Origin: Chloroflexota bacterium
GTDB lineage: Bacteria > Chloroflexota > Limnocylindria > QHBO01
Assembly (NCBI GenBank): GCA_013816405.1
Contig: JACDEL010000024.1
Span: 1-36,398, forward strand
DNA length: 36,398 bases
Direction of reading: 5' to 3'
Shown here: in pieces, positions 1 to 7,176 of the stretch
How the letters are laid out: the number at the start of each line of letters is the position of its first letter
How positions within the stretch are numbered: position 1 is the stretch's first letter
Notes under the pieces: generated by a model
Seen by the model: only the letters and a program-made list of their open reading frames with translations
The model's database searches: none
What the model was told of the DNA's origin: nothing
Translations under genes and position numbers: made by a program

Positions 1-266
1 AGCTCACGCTGCGCAGTCTCCTGCGGCGACTCGCCGGGCTCACGGGTGCCGGCCGGGATCTCGAGCAGCTCGGCCGCCGCCGCCTGCCGCCACTGGCGCA
101 CTGCCGCCAGCCGCTCGCCGTCCCACGCCAGGATCGCCACCGCTCCGGGATGCTCGACCACCTCCCGCGTGGCGCGCCTGCCCGATTCCAGCGCGACCTC
201 GTCGATGCGCAGCGACAGGAGGCGCCCGGTGAATGCGCGGCGGCTGCTCACGGTTCGCTCTGGCAT
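1..266 (-). CDS. Nudix hydrolase, ADP-ribose pyrophosphatase-like (partial, runs off left edge)
   Basis: Only the first 88 codons are in the window; the rest lies to the left. Reading from the ATG at 266, the product begins MPERTVSSRRAF, then has a beta-strand block (REVVEHPGAVAILAW), the RQWRQA segment typical of ADP-ribose pyrophosphatases, and the first part of a Nudix box (G-x5-E-x7-REL). Enzymes of this family hydrolyse ADP-ribose and related nucleoside diphosphates using Mg2+ bound by the Nudix-box glutamates; here the EE part of the box is cut off by the window edge. It is divergent from the ABC transporter at 354. The family call is firm. The substrate is inferred from the RQWR segment, which other Nudix enzymes do not usually have. 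Confidence 0.8.
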   Translation of the reverse strand, partial: MPERTVSSRRAFTGRLLSLRIDEVALESGRRATREVVEHPGAVAILAWDGERLAAVRQWRQAAAAELLEIPAGTREPGESPQETAQRE

Positions 267-353
267 GACCGCATCCTACCGGTTGGTCAGGGCGGGGAAC
301 TCTACCGTTGGTCCGGCGGTGGAGGGCGGCTCCAGCCGCTAGCATCAGCGCCG

Positions 354-1295
354 ATGATCGTCGTCGAGGGGCTTCGCAAGGATTTCCGCACGCTCACCGC
401 GGTGCACGACATGTCGTTCACCGTTGGCGACGGCGAGATCTTCGGCCTTCTCGGGCCAAACGGCGCGGGCAAGACGACCACGGTGCGCATGCTGGCAGGG
501 CTGATCTCACCGACCGCCGGCACGGCCACCGTCAACGGCCATCCGCTTGGGGAGAAGACCCAGCAGATCCGCGCCTTCACCGGCATCCTGACCGAGAGCC
601 CCGGTCTGCACGAGAAACTGACCGCTCGCCAGAACCTCGCCTACTACGGCCGCCTGTACGGAATGACCGGCGCCCGGCTGCGCGAGGCGGTGGAGCGCTA
701 CCTCGGGGTCGTCGAGATGAGCGAGCATGCTGACCGACGGGTCGGCGGCTTCAGCAAGGGGATGCGCCAGAAGGTGGCTATCGCCCGTGCGCTCCTGCAC
801 GAGCCGGAGGTGATCTACCTCGACGAGCCGACGAGCGGGCTCGACCCATCGGCGGCCAAGACCGTCCGCGACTTCATCGCAACGCTTCGTGCCCTGGGTC
901 GCTCGATCGTGGTGTGCACCCACAACCTGGACGAGGCGGAGCGCCTCTGCGATCGGATCGGGATCATGCGCGGCACCCTCCTCCAGGTTGACACCCCGGC
1001 CGGCCTTCGGCGCCATGGGCGCACGGCGACGGTCCGCGTCGAGCTGAACGGGGCGCGCGGACCGGAATCGTTCGTCGGCCGCCTGGCCGAGCTGCCGTAC
1101 GTGAATGGCGTGCAGGCTAGGGAGAACACGCTGGTGGTGGAGCTGACGGATCCGCCGCATGAGACGCCTGACCTGGTCGCCGAGCTGGTGAGCGCCGGTG
1201 CCCGCATCACCTCGGTCGTCGAGGACGCGCAGACCCTGGAGGAGGCCTACCTCTCCCTGGTCGGCGAGGTCGGCGAGCGGGACACGGACCGATGA
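354..1295 (+). CDS. ABC transporter ATP-binding protein (NatA/DrrA-like)
   Basis: A 313-aa nucleotide-binding subunit of an ABC-2-type exporter. Visible motifs in order are Walker A (GPNGAGKTT), the ABC signature region (GGFSKGMRQK), Walker B (EVIYLDEPTSGLDP) and the H-loop histidine (VCTHNLDEAE). The last 90 or so residues form the C-terminal extension common in NatA/DrrA/CcmA-type exporters. The ATG at 354 starts exactly at the MIVVEGLRK strand that opens the fold; a longer in-frame reading upstream has no family similarity. The stop overlaps the permease start at 1292 (ATGA), so the two subunits are translationally coupled. The substrate cannot be told from sequence. Confidence 0.93.
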   Translation: MIVVEGLRKDFRTLTAVHDMSFTVGDGEIFGLLGPNGAGKTTTVRMLAGLISPTAGTATVNGHPLGEKTQQIRAFTGILTESPGLHEKLTARQNLAYYGRLYGMTGARLREAVERYLGVVEMSEHADRRVGGFSKGMRQKVAIARALLHEPEVIYLDEPTSGLDPSAAKTVRDFIATLRALGRSIVVCTHNLDEAERLCDRIGIMRGTLLQVDTPAGLRRHGRTATVRVELNGARGPESFVGRLAELPYVNGVQARENTLVVELTDPPHETPDLVAELVSAGARITSVVEDAQTLEEAYLSLVGEVGERDTDR

Positions 1296-2083
1296 GGCTG
1301 GGCTACGTCTGGGCCGTCTTCGCCAAGGAGTGGCGCGACCTGCTGAGCAATCGTCTGCTGCTCGGCGCCGTGGCCTTCCCGGCCCTCGTCTTCGCCGCCA
1401 TCCCGACCGGGCTGGTCGCCTTCATCCAGGCTCGTGACCTGGACCCGAACCAGCTGGGCCAGATCCAGCAGTACATCGTCAACTTCCCGAACATCCCCGC
1501 CAAGCTGGCCGCCCAGGCCTTCATCGTCACCAACTTCATGGCCTACTTCCTGCTCATCCCTGCCATGGTGCCGATGGCGATCGCGACCCAGTCGGTGATC
1601 GGCGAGAAGGTGGCGCGCTCGCTCGAGCCGCAGCTGGCGACGCCGCTCGAGGTGTCGGAGCTGCTGGCCGGAAAGACGCTCGCCGCCGCGCTGCCCGCGG
1701 TGACCGCCACGTGGATGGTCTTCATCGGCTACGGGTTGGTCAACGGCCTGATCGCCGACCAGCGGCTGACACGATTCGTGTTCAGTGACGTGTGGATCAC
1801 CGCCATGCTCACGCTGGTGCCGCTGATCTGCCTCCTCAGCGTCCTGCTGGGGATCGTGATCAGCAGCCGCGTCAACGACCCGCGGACCGCCCAGCAGATT
1901 GGCGGTTTCGTGGTGATCCCGATCATCGGCATCGCGGTGGCCCAGTTCTTTGGCGGGAACGCCACCTTCAACATGCAGCAGGTGCTGATCGGCGACCTGA
2001 TGGTGGCGGGCCTGGTGGGGATCACCCTGCTGATCGGTTCATGGGCCTTCGACCGCGAATCCATCCTGACCCGCCTCACCTGA
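1292..2083 (+). CDS. ABC-2 type transporter permease
   Basis: A 263-aa membrane subunit paired with the ATPase just upstream through an ATGA overlap. It starts with a short cytoplasmic segment (YVWAVFAKEWRDLL) typical of ABC-2 permeases, followed by about six hydrophobic segments, with a cytoplasmic stretch EKVARSLEPQLATPLEVSELLAG between them. That stretch is the conserved coupling region seen in NatB-type permeases. It presumably forms a homodimeric or heteromeric exporter with the ATPase in the inner membrane. It looks intact. Confidence 0.88.
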   Translation: MRLGYVWAVFAKEWRDLLSNRLLLGAVAFPALVFAAIPTGLVAFIQARDLDPNQLGQIQQYIVNFPNIPAKLAAQAFIVTNFMAYFLLIPAMVPMAIATQSVIGEKVARSLEPQLATPLEVSELLAGKTLAAALPAVTATWMVFIGYGLVNGLIADQRLTRFVFSDVWITAMLTLVPLICLLSVLLGIVISSRVNDPRTAQQIGGFVVIPIIGIAVAQFFGGNATFNMQQVLIGDLMVAGLVGITLLIGSWAFDRESILTRLT

Positions 2084-2086
2084 CCG

Positions 2087-2578
2087 ATGGATCGCCGCGA
2101 TCCGCTGCCGGTGCGCCGTTCCATCGTGGCCGGGCTGCTGGCAGCCGCCGCCGTGGGCGGCCTGCTGCTGCTGGTGCGTCCCTTCATCTTCAGCTTCGCG
2201 CCGCCGCTGAGCGACGCGAACTACACGATCGCCTCGGCGGCAGCGGTCCGTAACGGGCCGGCGCTGATCGAGATCGTGCTGAACGAGTCGCACGACCTCC
2301 CCGGCGAGGTGCACCGGGACGAGGCCGTGGGCCTGACGGTCGTGGTATCGGCGGTTGGGACGGACGCGTTCGCTGTGGTGGATGCGTGGAGCCCGACCAA
2401 CCACTGCGCCCTGACCCTGGCGGCTGACCGGGTGGTCGACTGCGCCGGGGACACCTGGACCTTCGACGGCATCCCGATCGACCCCGCGGATCCGCCCCTG
2501 CTGGCCTTCCCGAGCACGGTCAACAATGGGGCCGTGGTCGCGGATTTCACGCGCCCGAGCTCGCCTCGAGCATCGTAG
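2087..2578 (+). CDS. Membrane-anchored extracytoplasmic protein, possibly a Rieske-like domain without cluster ligands
   Basis: The product is 163 aa and begins 3 nt after the permease stop, so it is probably in the same operon. Residues 13-35 form an N-terminal membrane anchor (SIVAGLLAAAAVGGLLLLV). The rest is a soluble domain exposed outside. Its C-terminal half (NHCALTL, then DRVVDCAGDTWTFDG, then PADPPLLAFP) follows the spacing of a Rieske [2Fe-2S] fold, but the C-x-H and C-x-x-H ligand pairs are not both present: I see T-N-H and C-A-G-D. If the resemblance is real, the cluster site has been lost. I do not recognise a specific family, and the resemblance may be coincidental. Its link to export is by position only. 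Confidence 0.6.
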   Translation: MDRRDPLPVRRSIVAGLLAAAAVGGLLLLVRPFIFSFAPPLSDANYTIASAAAVRNGPALIEIVLNESHDLPGEVHRDEAVGLTVVVSAVGTDAFAVVDAWSPTNHCALTLAADRVVDCAGDTWTFDGIPIDPADPPLLAFPSTVNNGAVVADFTRPSSPRAS

Positions 2579-2588
2579 GATTCGTGAG

Positions 2589-2810
2589 ATGCCCGCTGGA
2601 CTCGACCCGCTCGGATGGATCGTCATCGGCTTCATCGCCGGGGCGGTGGCCGGCTGGTTCGTCCCGGATCGCGAGCGGATGGGCTGCCTCACCACGACGT
2701 TGCCTCCTGGTCCGGGCAATGAGCCGCCGCCAGGTTTGACGCTCCTCTCGAGCGCGTGGGAGAATCCGGCCCGCCCCGCCGCTTTCCCGCGCGTTCCGTG
2801 GTGGCCTTAG
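2589..2810 (+). pseudogene. GlsB/YeaQ/YmgE-type small membrane protein, truncated at the island edge
   Basis: The ATG at 2589 begins a product whose first 38 codons match the transglycosylase-associated (GlsB/YeaQ/YmgE) family: GWIVIGFIAGAVAGWFVPDR followed by GCLTTTL. In intact members this is followed by a second glycine-rich membrane helix (LGIVGALVGG-like). Here the sequence changes after codon TTG at 2702 to PPGPGNEPPPG and runs to a stop at 2808-2810. So the family part ends abruptly about 100 nt before the broken tRNA-His. I read this as the breakpoint of the accessory region rather than a functional gene. The family call for the N-terminus is good. Confidence 0.7.
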
Positions 2811-2842
2811 CTCAACCGGCAGAGCATCGGATTGTGGATCCG
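2800..2842 (+). tRNA. tRNA-His(GUG), 5' half only
   Basis: The sequence shows the extra G at -1, a GTGGCC acceptor 5' strand, a D-arm (TAGCTCAACCGGCAGAGC), and a complete anticodon arm (CGGAT-TGTGGAT-CCG region) with anticodon GTG. After 2842 there is no variable loop, T-arm or matching GGCCAC acceptor strand; the following 80 nt do not fold as a T-arm. The gene is therefore cut just after the anticodon stem, the place where many tyrosine-recombinase elements cross over. No 3' half was found elsewhere in the window. Confidence 0.75.
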
Positions 2843-2922
2843 CGCGGCCTATAGCGCTGTGCTTCGAGCGTGCAGCCCGGACCGTTTTGGGCCGAATCCG
2901 GAGCTCTATCCGAGCTGACGCA

Positions 2923-3201
2923 CTAAGCGGTATCCGCCTTCCACTGGCGTCGCTTGCTCCGGCTGGCTCGCGCCTTCGCTGACGCCATCGCCAACCGGAG
3001 AAAATGCGCCTGGCGCGCTTGCTCAGCTCGCCGGAGCCGCTCGGCTTCGGGTAACCGTCGATATGGATCGACCTCGTTAATGAAGCGCTCCAAGAACTTG
3101 CGGCGGGCGGCCTGAGTTAGGTAGCGCGAGTCGTAGCGCGAGTGAAGGACCGCGGCGCCCAGCCGGCCACGCAGGGCGCGCTGCTCAGGTGTCACGTGCA
3201 T
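2923..3201 (-). CDS. 92-aa basic protein of unknown function, coupled to the AAA ATPase
   Basis: Starts at ATG 3201, inside the 3' end of the ATPase gene (17-nt overlap), which suggests translational coupling. The product is Arg/Ala-rich and highly charged: MHVTPEQRALRGRLGA at the start, a central region LHSRYDSRYLTQAARRKFLERF, then a long helical part rich in E, R, A and K (PEAERLRRAEQARQAHF). No membrane segment or cysteine is seen. I recognise it as a type of small conserved protein common in actinobacterial and related accessory regions, but I know no function. It is the last gene of the ubiquitin-like system 1 run. Confidence 0.7.
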   Translation of the reverse strand: MHVTPEQRALRGRLGAAVLHSRYDSRYLTQAARRKFLERFINEVDPYRRLPEAERLRRAEQARQAHFLRLAMASAKARASRSKRRQWKADTA

Positions 3202-4438
3202 TCTCAGCGTTCTGGCCGCTTCTTACAGTTCGTGTAAGTCTTGTAAGTTGGCGACGCCGCCGGATGAAGCTGCGGAAGAGGGGCAGCGCGAAGTCGTACG
3301 TAGCGCGTCCGGTGCGGTAGACGAGGCCTCGCTCGATCAGGCGCCGGACAAGCAGATCGACGCTCGCGACTCCGCTGAGCTGTGGGCGGAGACGGCGCAG
3401 CGTAACCGGGCCCGTGTCTCGCGCCATCGCCTCAAGCACCAGCTGTTCAGTCGGTGGAGCACCTTCGAAGCGATCCTCGAAGAACGCTAGGTCGAGCTCG
3501 TAGAGGAGCGCCGACTCGACGCGCTGGAAATCTGCAAGCTCGATATGCTCCAGACCGATCCGGCTGCACGCGAACGCACCGAAGAACTGCAGGAAATAGG
3601 GGTAGCCGGCGGTCTGCTCGCAGATCTCACCAATCAGTGACAGGCCGAAGCTGCGTCCGCTGCCGGCCAGCGGGATGGCCAGCGCCTCCTCGGCCGCATC
3701 CAGCTCGAGGTTGCCGATCGACACATGCCGGAACATGCGCTCGGAATAGGTCCGCGCCCGCTTGAGATTGAGGCTCAGGGTGGGGAGCCCGCACAGGATG
3801 ATCCGCACGCGCTGATGCTCGCGCTGAACGGCGCCGAGCGTCGCCAGGAGCGTCGATAGCGGGAACCGCTCGCGGCCGCGGTCGTCGGCAAGCAGATGGG
3901 CCTCGTCGTACAGCAGGATGGCGCCGGGTCGCTCGCTATGGCTGAGCACCGAGTCGAGCTGACCGAAGGCGTTGCCCATGACGTTGGCCGCTGCGGGCGC
4001 GTCGTCGGTGTATGACGGGTCAATGCTCACTTGGCCGACGCGGATCCGCTTCGGTCGCAGCCAGCGCGCTCCGCGTTCGACCGCCTGTCCGACCGCTGCC
4101 AGCGCATCGGCACGCCCGATCAGAGCTTTGCAGTCTTCAGCGATGGCCTCGGCCAAGCGAACGTCATCACGGTGGCGGTCGCCCAGCTCATGCTGCAGGG
4201 TCAGCCAGCCGGCACGCTCCGAGCGAGTGGCGAACTCGCCGAGGAGCACCGTCTTGCCGGTGCCGCGCAGGCCGGTCAGCGCCCAGTTCGCATGCAGCGG
4301 TGGTTGCTCGAGCAGCCAATCCTCGAAGGCCGCCAGCAGCCGGTCGCGCCCTGCCAGGTAGGGCGGCGCAACGCCGTTGCCGGGCCGGAACGGGTTAGGC
4401 AGTGGATTCGGTTGTCGTGCCAGCGCCGATGTGTTCAT
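3185..4438 (-). CDS. AAA/STAND-type ATP-binding protein with C-terminal winged helix
   Basis: A 417-aa P-loop ATPase. Starting from ATG 4438 (MNTSALARQ), Walker A is GLRGTGKT at residues 56-63, Walker B is AILLYDEAH, and GLPTLS follows as a sensor-like segment. The last 80 residues (QLVLEAMARDTGPVTLRRLR, then LLVRRLIERGLVYR) look like a winged helix as in ORC/Cdc6-like and AAA_16 proteins. An in-frame ATG 22 codons upstream is possible, but the upstream residues look non-native. The gene lies 91 nt downstream of the E1-like gene and overlaps the 92-aa gene. It may supply ATP-driven targeting or remodelling for the ubiquitin-like system; that is inference from position. A ~132-bp piece of a paralogue is found at 29517. 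Confidence 0.82.
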   Translation of the reverse strand: MNTSALARQPNPLPNPFRPGNGVAPPYLAGRDRLLAAFEDWLLEQPPLHANWALTGLRGTGKTVLLGEFATRSERAGWLTLQHELGDRHRDDVRLAEAIAEDCKALIGRADALAAVGQAVERGARWLRPKRIRVGQVSIDPSYTDDAPAAANVMGNAFGQLDSVLSHSERPGAILLYDEAHLLADDRGRERFPLSTLLATLGAVQREHQRVRIILCGLPTLSLNLKRARTYSERMFRHVSIGNLELDAAEEALAIPLAGSGRSFGLSLIGEICEQTAGYPYFLQFFGAFACSRIGLEHIELADFQRVESALLYELDLAFFEDRFEGAPPTEQLVLEAMARDTGPVTLRRLRPQLSGVASVDLLVRRLIERGLVYRTGRATYDFALPLFRSFIRRRRQLTRLTRTVRSGQNAENARDT

Positions 4439-4529
4439 CGCAACGTCTCTGCTATGTGTTGAGTGGATTGGCCGGGGAGCGCCGCATGACGCCTCCCCGG
4501 CCATGTCCTCACCTCGTGAGGTAACCGCC

Positions 4530-5228
4530 CTACGCCGCGGGCTGCACCCGGCGCAACCACGAGCGCGATGTCATCGCGTTCGCGACCACGTCGAGGTACA
4601 CCTCGGAGTAGGACACGCTGCCGCGCTCGAGCACCGCCCACAGGCAGTTGAGCATCGCCGAGGCGACCATCAAGTTGGTCACCACCAGCTGGGGTCGCTG
4701 CTCGGCCTGTCGCTCGCAACCGTTGCGGGCCGCGAACTCGGCCTCGGTGGCCCGGCCGATCTCGACGTGGATCTCGGCCAGGCTGCCGTCGACGAACTGA
4801 CCACCCCGGCGACGGACGAGCTGGACGTTGCCGTCCGTCTCGTCGTTGCCGCCGCTGATGATGGTCACCTCGGCCAGACCGGCGAGGTGCCGGTCGACCA
4901 GGAAGCGGCTCCAGTGGTTGTCGACCGCCAGCAGGACCACGTCGCCGTCACGGATCACCGTGGCGACGTTCGCTTCCGTCAGGTAGTCGGTCACCGCCTG
5001 GATCGTCAGCCCCCGATACACTTCGGCCAAGGCCTCGGCCTTGTTCGCACCGATGGCGGTCTCGGGGAAGACCTGCCGCGTCCGGTTGCCGGGCTCGTAG
5101 GCGTCGCCGTCGACGAGCACCAGCAGCGGGCGCGGCTCTGGCCGAAAGGCCAGGTAGCGGACCAGGCTTGGCAGCAGCTGAGAGCCGATGCCGCCCAGTC
5201 CGACCAGGACGATGCGCTCAGGCATCAT
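4530..5228 (-). CDS. ThiF/E1-like activating enzyme of ubiquitin-like system 1
   Basis: A 232-aa Rossmann-fold protein. The nucleotide-binding motif GLGGIG is at residues 10-15, followed by the acidic/Asn/Arg set LVDGDAYEPGNRTRQ expected for adenylating E1/ThiF/MoeB proteins. Cys171 in NGCERQ is a candidate thioester cysteine; this region up to the C-terminus resembles ThiF proteins of PRTRC-type cassettes. E1 enzymes adenylate the C-terminal glycine of a ubiquitin-like modifier. The ATG at 5228 is preceded by AAAGGAGG at good spacing and overlaps the JAMM stop (TGATG). A longer in-frame reading to 5465 is a shadow of the JAMM gene. Confidence 0.85.
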   Translation of the reverse strand: MMPERIVLVGLGGIGSQLLPSLVRYLAFRPEPRPLLVLVDGDAYEPGNRTRQVFPETAIGANKAEALAEVYRGLTIQAVTDYLTEANVATVIRDGDVVLLAVDNHWSRFLVDRHLAGLAEVTIISGGNDETDGNVQLVRRRGGQFVDGSLAEIHVEIGRATEAEFAARNGCERQAEQRPQLVVTNLMVASAMLNCLWAVLERGSVSYSEVYLDVVANAMTSRSWLRRVQPAA

Positions 5229-6064
5229 CACGTTCCTCCTTTCGCAGCCGACGTCGCGATCGGCGTCAGCTGATAGACCAGGCTCTCGCCCAGCTGGCTG
5301 GCCAGCTCGGTCGCCTCGCTCAGGAGCCGGTCGAGCGTGGTCCGGTCGCGCCAGGTCCAGGTAGGCACCGTCGGCGAGGACCGTGACTTCCCGTTCGACC
5401 TGGCATGACCGTTGGCCTTGGCCTTCTTCGGCTCGACCGCAATCGGCTTCACCCGCTCCAGCCATTCGGCCGGAGGTGAGCTGAAGCGTCGTGGCCGCTG
5501 CAGCACCAGCGCGGTGCGGCAGCCGAAGCGCCGGCCGTCGACCACGATCGCGGCCGAGTAGCTCGGCCTGCGTTCGTCGACGTCGCCGACCACGACGTGG
5601 ATGCCGTCGAAGTCGGCCTCGTCGGCCTCGTCGGTCGCGCTGGCGAAGGCGCTCAGCGCGCCGTGGCTGTGGATCGAGCCGATGAGACGCACCCCGGCGG
5701 GCACGTCCTCCAGCTTGAGCCGGTGCTTGACGGTGGCCATCCCGGCGCTCTGCTCCGGCACCACGAGTCCGAACGACTCGCCGTCCCAGGTCAGCAGCGC
5801 CAGCGCCTCCGACTTCTGCCGCGACCAGACGGCGCGGAAGAAGCCGACCGCCTGGGCCATCAGCGTCGCGGGCACCTTGGGTAACGCGTACTCGAGGTAC
5901 TCGCGCGCTGCTGGTAGGTGGGCCACTTCATCGACCCGCGTCTGCGAGAGTCCCAGAAGACTCCGCTTGCGCAGGTAGAGCCCGTCGCGGGCCACCAGGA
6001 AGGCCGGAAGTGAGACCTCCTCGACCGCGGACTCGTCCGCGGTGATGATCGGAAACAGGCTCAT
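5228..6064 (-). CDS. JAB/JAMM metallopeptidase (Mov34/MPN type) of ubiquitin-like system 1
   Basis: A 278-aa protein with a complete JAMM motif: Glu86 (SEAL), His132 and His134 (HSH), Ser142 and Asp145 (SATD). JAMM peptidases use Zn2+ to cut ubiquitin-like proteins, either to mature the C-terminus or to remove the modifier. The modifier at 7177 ends G-LAA, so trimming of three residues would expose its glycine; this is a testable inference. A Lys/Ser-rich linker at about residues 215-235 leads to a short helical tail. The start at ATG 6064 has AGGAGG 7 nt upstream and overlaps the preceding stop (ATGA); the 9 extra codons of the longer reading are unlikely. Confidence 0.88.
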   Translation of the reverse strand: MSLFPIITADESAVEEVSLPAFLVARDGLYLRKRSLLGLSQTRVDEVAHLPAAREYLEYALPKVPATLMAQAVGFFRAVWSRQKSEALALLTWDGESFGLVVPEQSAGMATVKHRLKLEDVPAGVRLIGSIHSHGALSAFASATDEADEADFDGIHVVVGDVDERRPSYSAAIVVDGRRFGCRTALVLQRPRRFSSPPAEWLERVKPIAVEPKKAKANGHARSNGKSRSSPTVPTWTWRDRTTLDRLLSEATELASQLGESLVYQLTPIATSAAKGGT

Positions 6065-6324
6065 GGCCCCACCTCCTGATCGGGCAGCCATAGGACGATG
6101 CGCTCCAGGTGAGCGAATCGCCGGTACTCGACCAGCCGCTCGTCGCGGAGGGGGAACCCCCCGTCGCGCAGCAGCTTGGCCGCCACGGCGAAGGCCGCGG
6201 AGGCCAGCTCGCCGGGGATCGAGCCATCGGTGGCGTACACCGCCCGGCGCTGGCCGAGCAATGCCGTCGTCCGCGTGGTCTCGAGGCTCCGGCAGCGGGT
6301 CATCGGCTCAAGCAGCCGCCGCAT
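6061..6324 (-). CDS. 87-aa protein of unknown function inside ubiquitin-like operon 1
   Basis: It begins at ATG 6324 with AAGGAGG at ideal distance, overlaps the end of the E2-like gene by 17 nt, and ends in an ATGA overlap with the JAMM gene, so it is clearly translated as part of the operon. The product starts MRRLLEPMTRCRS and has an alpha-helical middle (GELASAAFAVAAKLLRDG) and a C-terminal strand-like part (LERIVLWLPDQ). One Cys is near the N-terminus. I do not recognise a family. By position it could be a substrate adaptor or a small partner of the E2-like protein. Confidence 0.75.
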   Translation of the reverse strand: MRRLLEPMTRCRSLETTRTTALLGQRRAVYATDGSIPGELASAAFAVAAKLLRDGGFPLRDERLVEYRRFAHLERIVLWLPDQEVGP

Positions 6325-7087
6325 GGGAGTCGCCTCCTTCCGCGGGCGGCGTCTGCTCCGGCGCCGGTGTCTCCACCGACGCCTGGCCCTCGCCGCTGGT
6401 CGCCGCTCCCGGCAGGTCCTCGGGGGACATGCCGGCCGCTGCGGCCACCACTTGGCGCAGGCTGCGCCAGTAGCGGTCGTATGGGGCCGACAGACCGGCC
6501 ATCGGATCCCGTCGTGAGCGCGACGCCCACGCCCGGAACCCTCCACTGAACGGCAGCGGATGGCGCCGGATGTCAGCGTTGAAGCGCGATCCCCAGAACG
6601 CCCCGATGAGCGCCTCGATCCGTTCGGCGCTGCTGTCGCCGGCCACCTGTACCGATCCCAGGCAAACGATGCCGTCGTCGGAGGTGTTGGGCAGGCAGCT
6701 GTGCTCGAGCGGATCATCGAGGCTGCCCAGCGGGCTGGTGCGGAAGAAGTTCATGACGCTCTCGATGCGACCACCGACGCTCGGCACCACGAACACGACG
6801 TACGGGAAGCTGAGCCGGTGGGTCACCGGCTCGCTGCCGTACCGCCGTGAGGCGTGGTACACGATCTGGCGCCGCATCGGGAGCTGTTCGACCACGAACA
6901 CCTCCCGTCCCTCGGGCGAGCGAACCCAGAAGCGGCAGCCGGCGGGCAGCACGCCGCTGCACGCCGACCGCTGCTCGGCCAGCCGGCTCAGGAGGTCGTC
7001 GAGCGCGACTTCGCGTTCGGTCACCTCGGTCACCAGCGTGGCCAGGTCGCCCTCGATGCGCAGGTACTTGCGCGAATGCATGGACAT
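6308..7087 (-). CDS. E2-like protein (PRTRC-B / Prok-E2_D type) of ubiquitin-like system 1
   Basis: A 259-aa protein. Its core (SFPYVVFVVPSVGGRIESV, then LPNTSDDGIVCLGSV) has the layout of the prokaryotic E2 family D / PRTRC protein B proteins: a hydrophobic strand pair, an aromatic-rich segment, and a conserved cysteine in a D-x-x-V-C-x-G context. Cys142 is the candidate thioester residue; Cys131 is a second possibility. The C-terminal 40 residues are low-complexity (Ala, Glu, Pro, Gly). ATG 7087 has GGAG 8 nt upstream; a GTG one codon earlier is also possible. The gene follows the modifier by 89 nt and overlaps the 87-aa gene. E2 activity is a family inference; the similarity is judged by eye. 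Confidence 0.72.
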   Translation of the reverse strand: MSMHSRKYLRIEGDLATLVTEVTEREVALDDLLSRLAEQRSACSGVLPAGCRFWVRSPEGREVFVVEQLPMRRQIVYHASRRYGSEPVTHRLSFPYVVFVVPSVGGRIESVMNFFRTSPLGSLDDPLEHSCLPNTSDDGIVCLGSVQVAGDSSAERIEALIGAFWGSRFNADIRRHPLPFSGGFRAWASRSRRDPMAGLSAPYDRYWRSLRQVVAAAAGMSPEDLPGAATSGEGQASVETPAPEQTPPAEGGDSHAAAA

Positions 7088-7176
7088 CACTTGAGCTCCT
7101 CTCTGCTGGATTCGGGAGCCGGCCCGGGCGCACCGCGTGGTGCCACCCGGACCGCTCCCGGTCCGTTGGCCGGATC

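Noticed and set aside
507-1160. 217-codon frame opposite the ABC ATPase
   Set aside because: Complement of a gene with all ABC motifs; no similarity of its own.
4530-5465. Longer 311-codon version of the E1-like gene
   Set aside because: The first 79 codons lie in the JAMM gene in another frame; ATG 5228 has a strong ribosome site and begins at the Rossmann strand.
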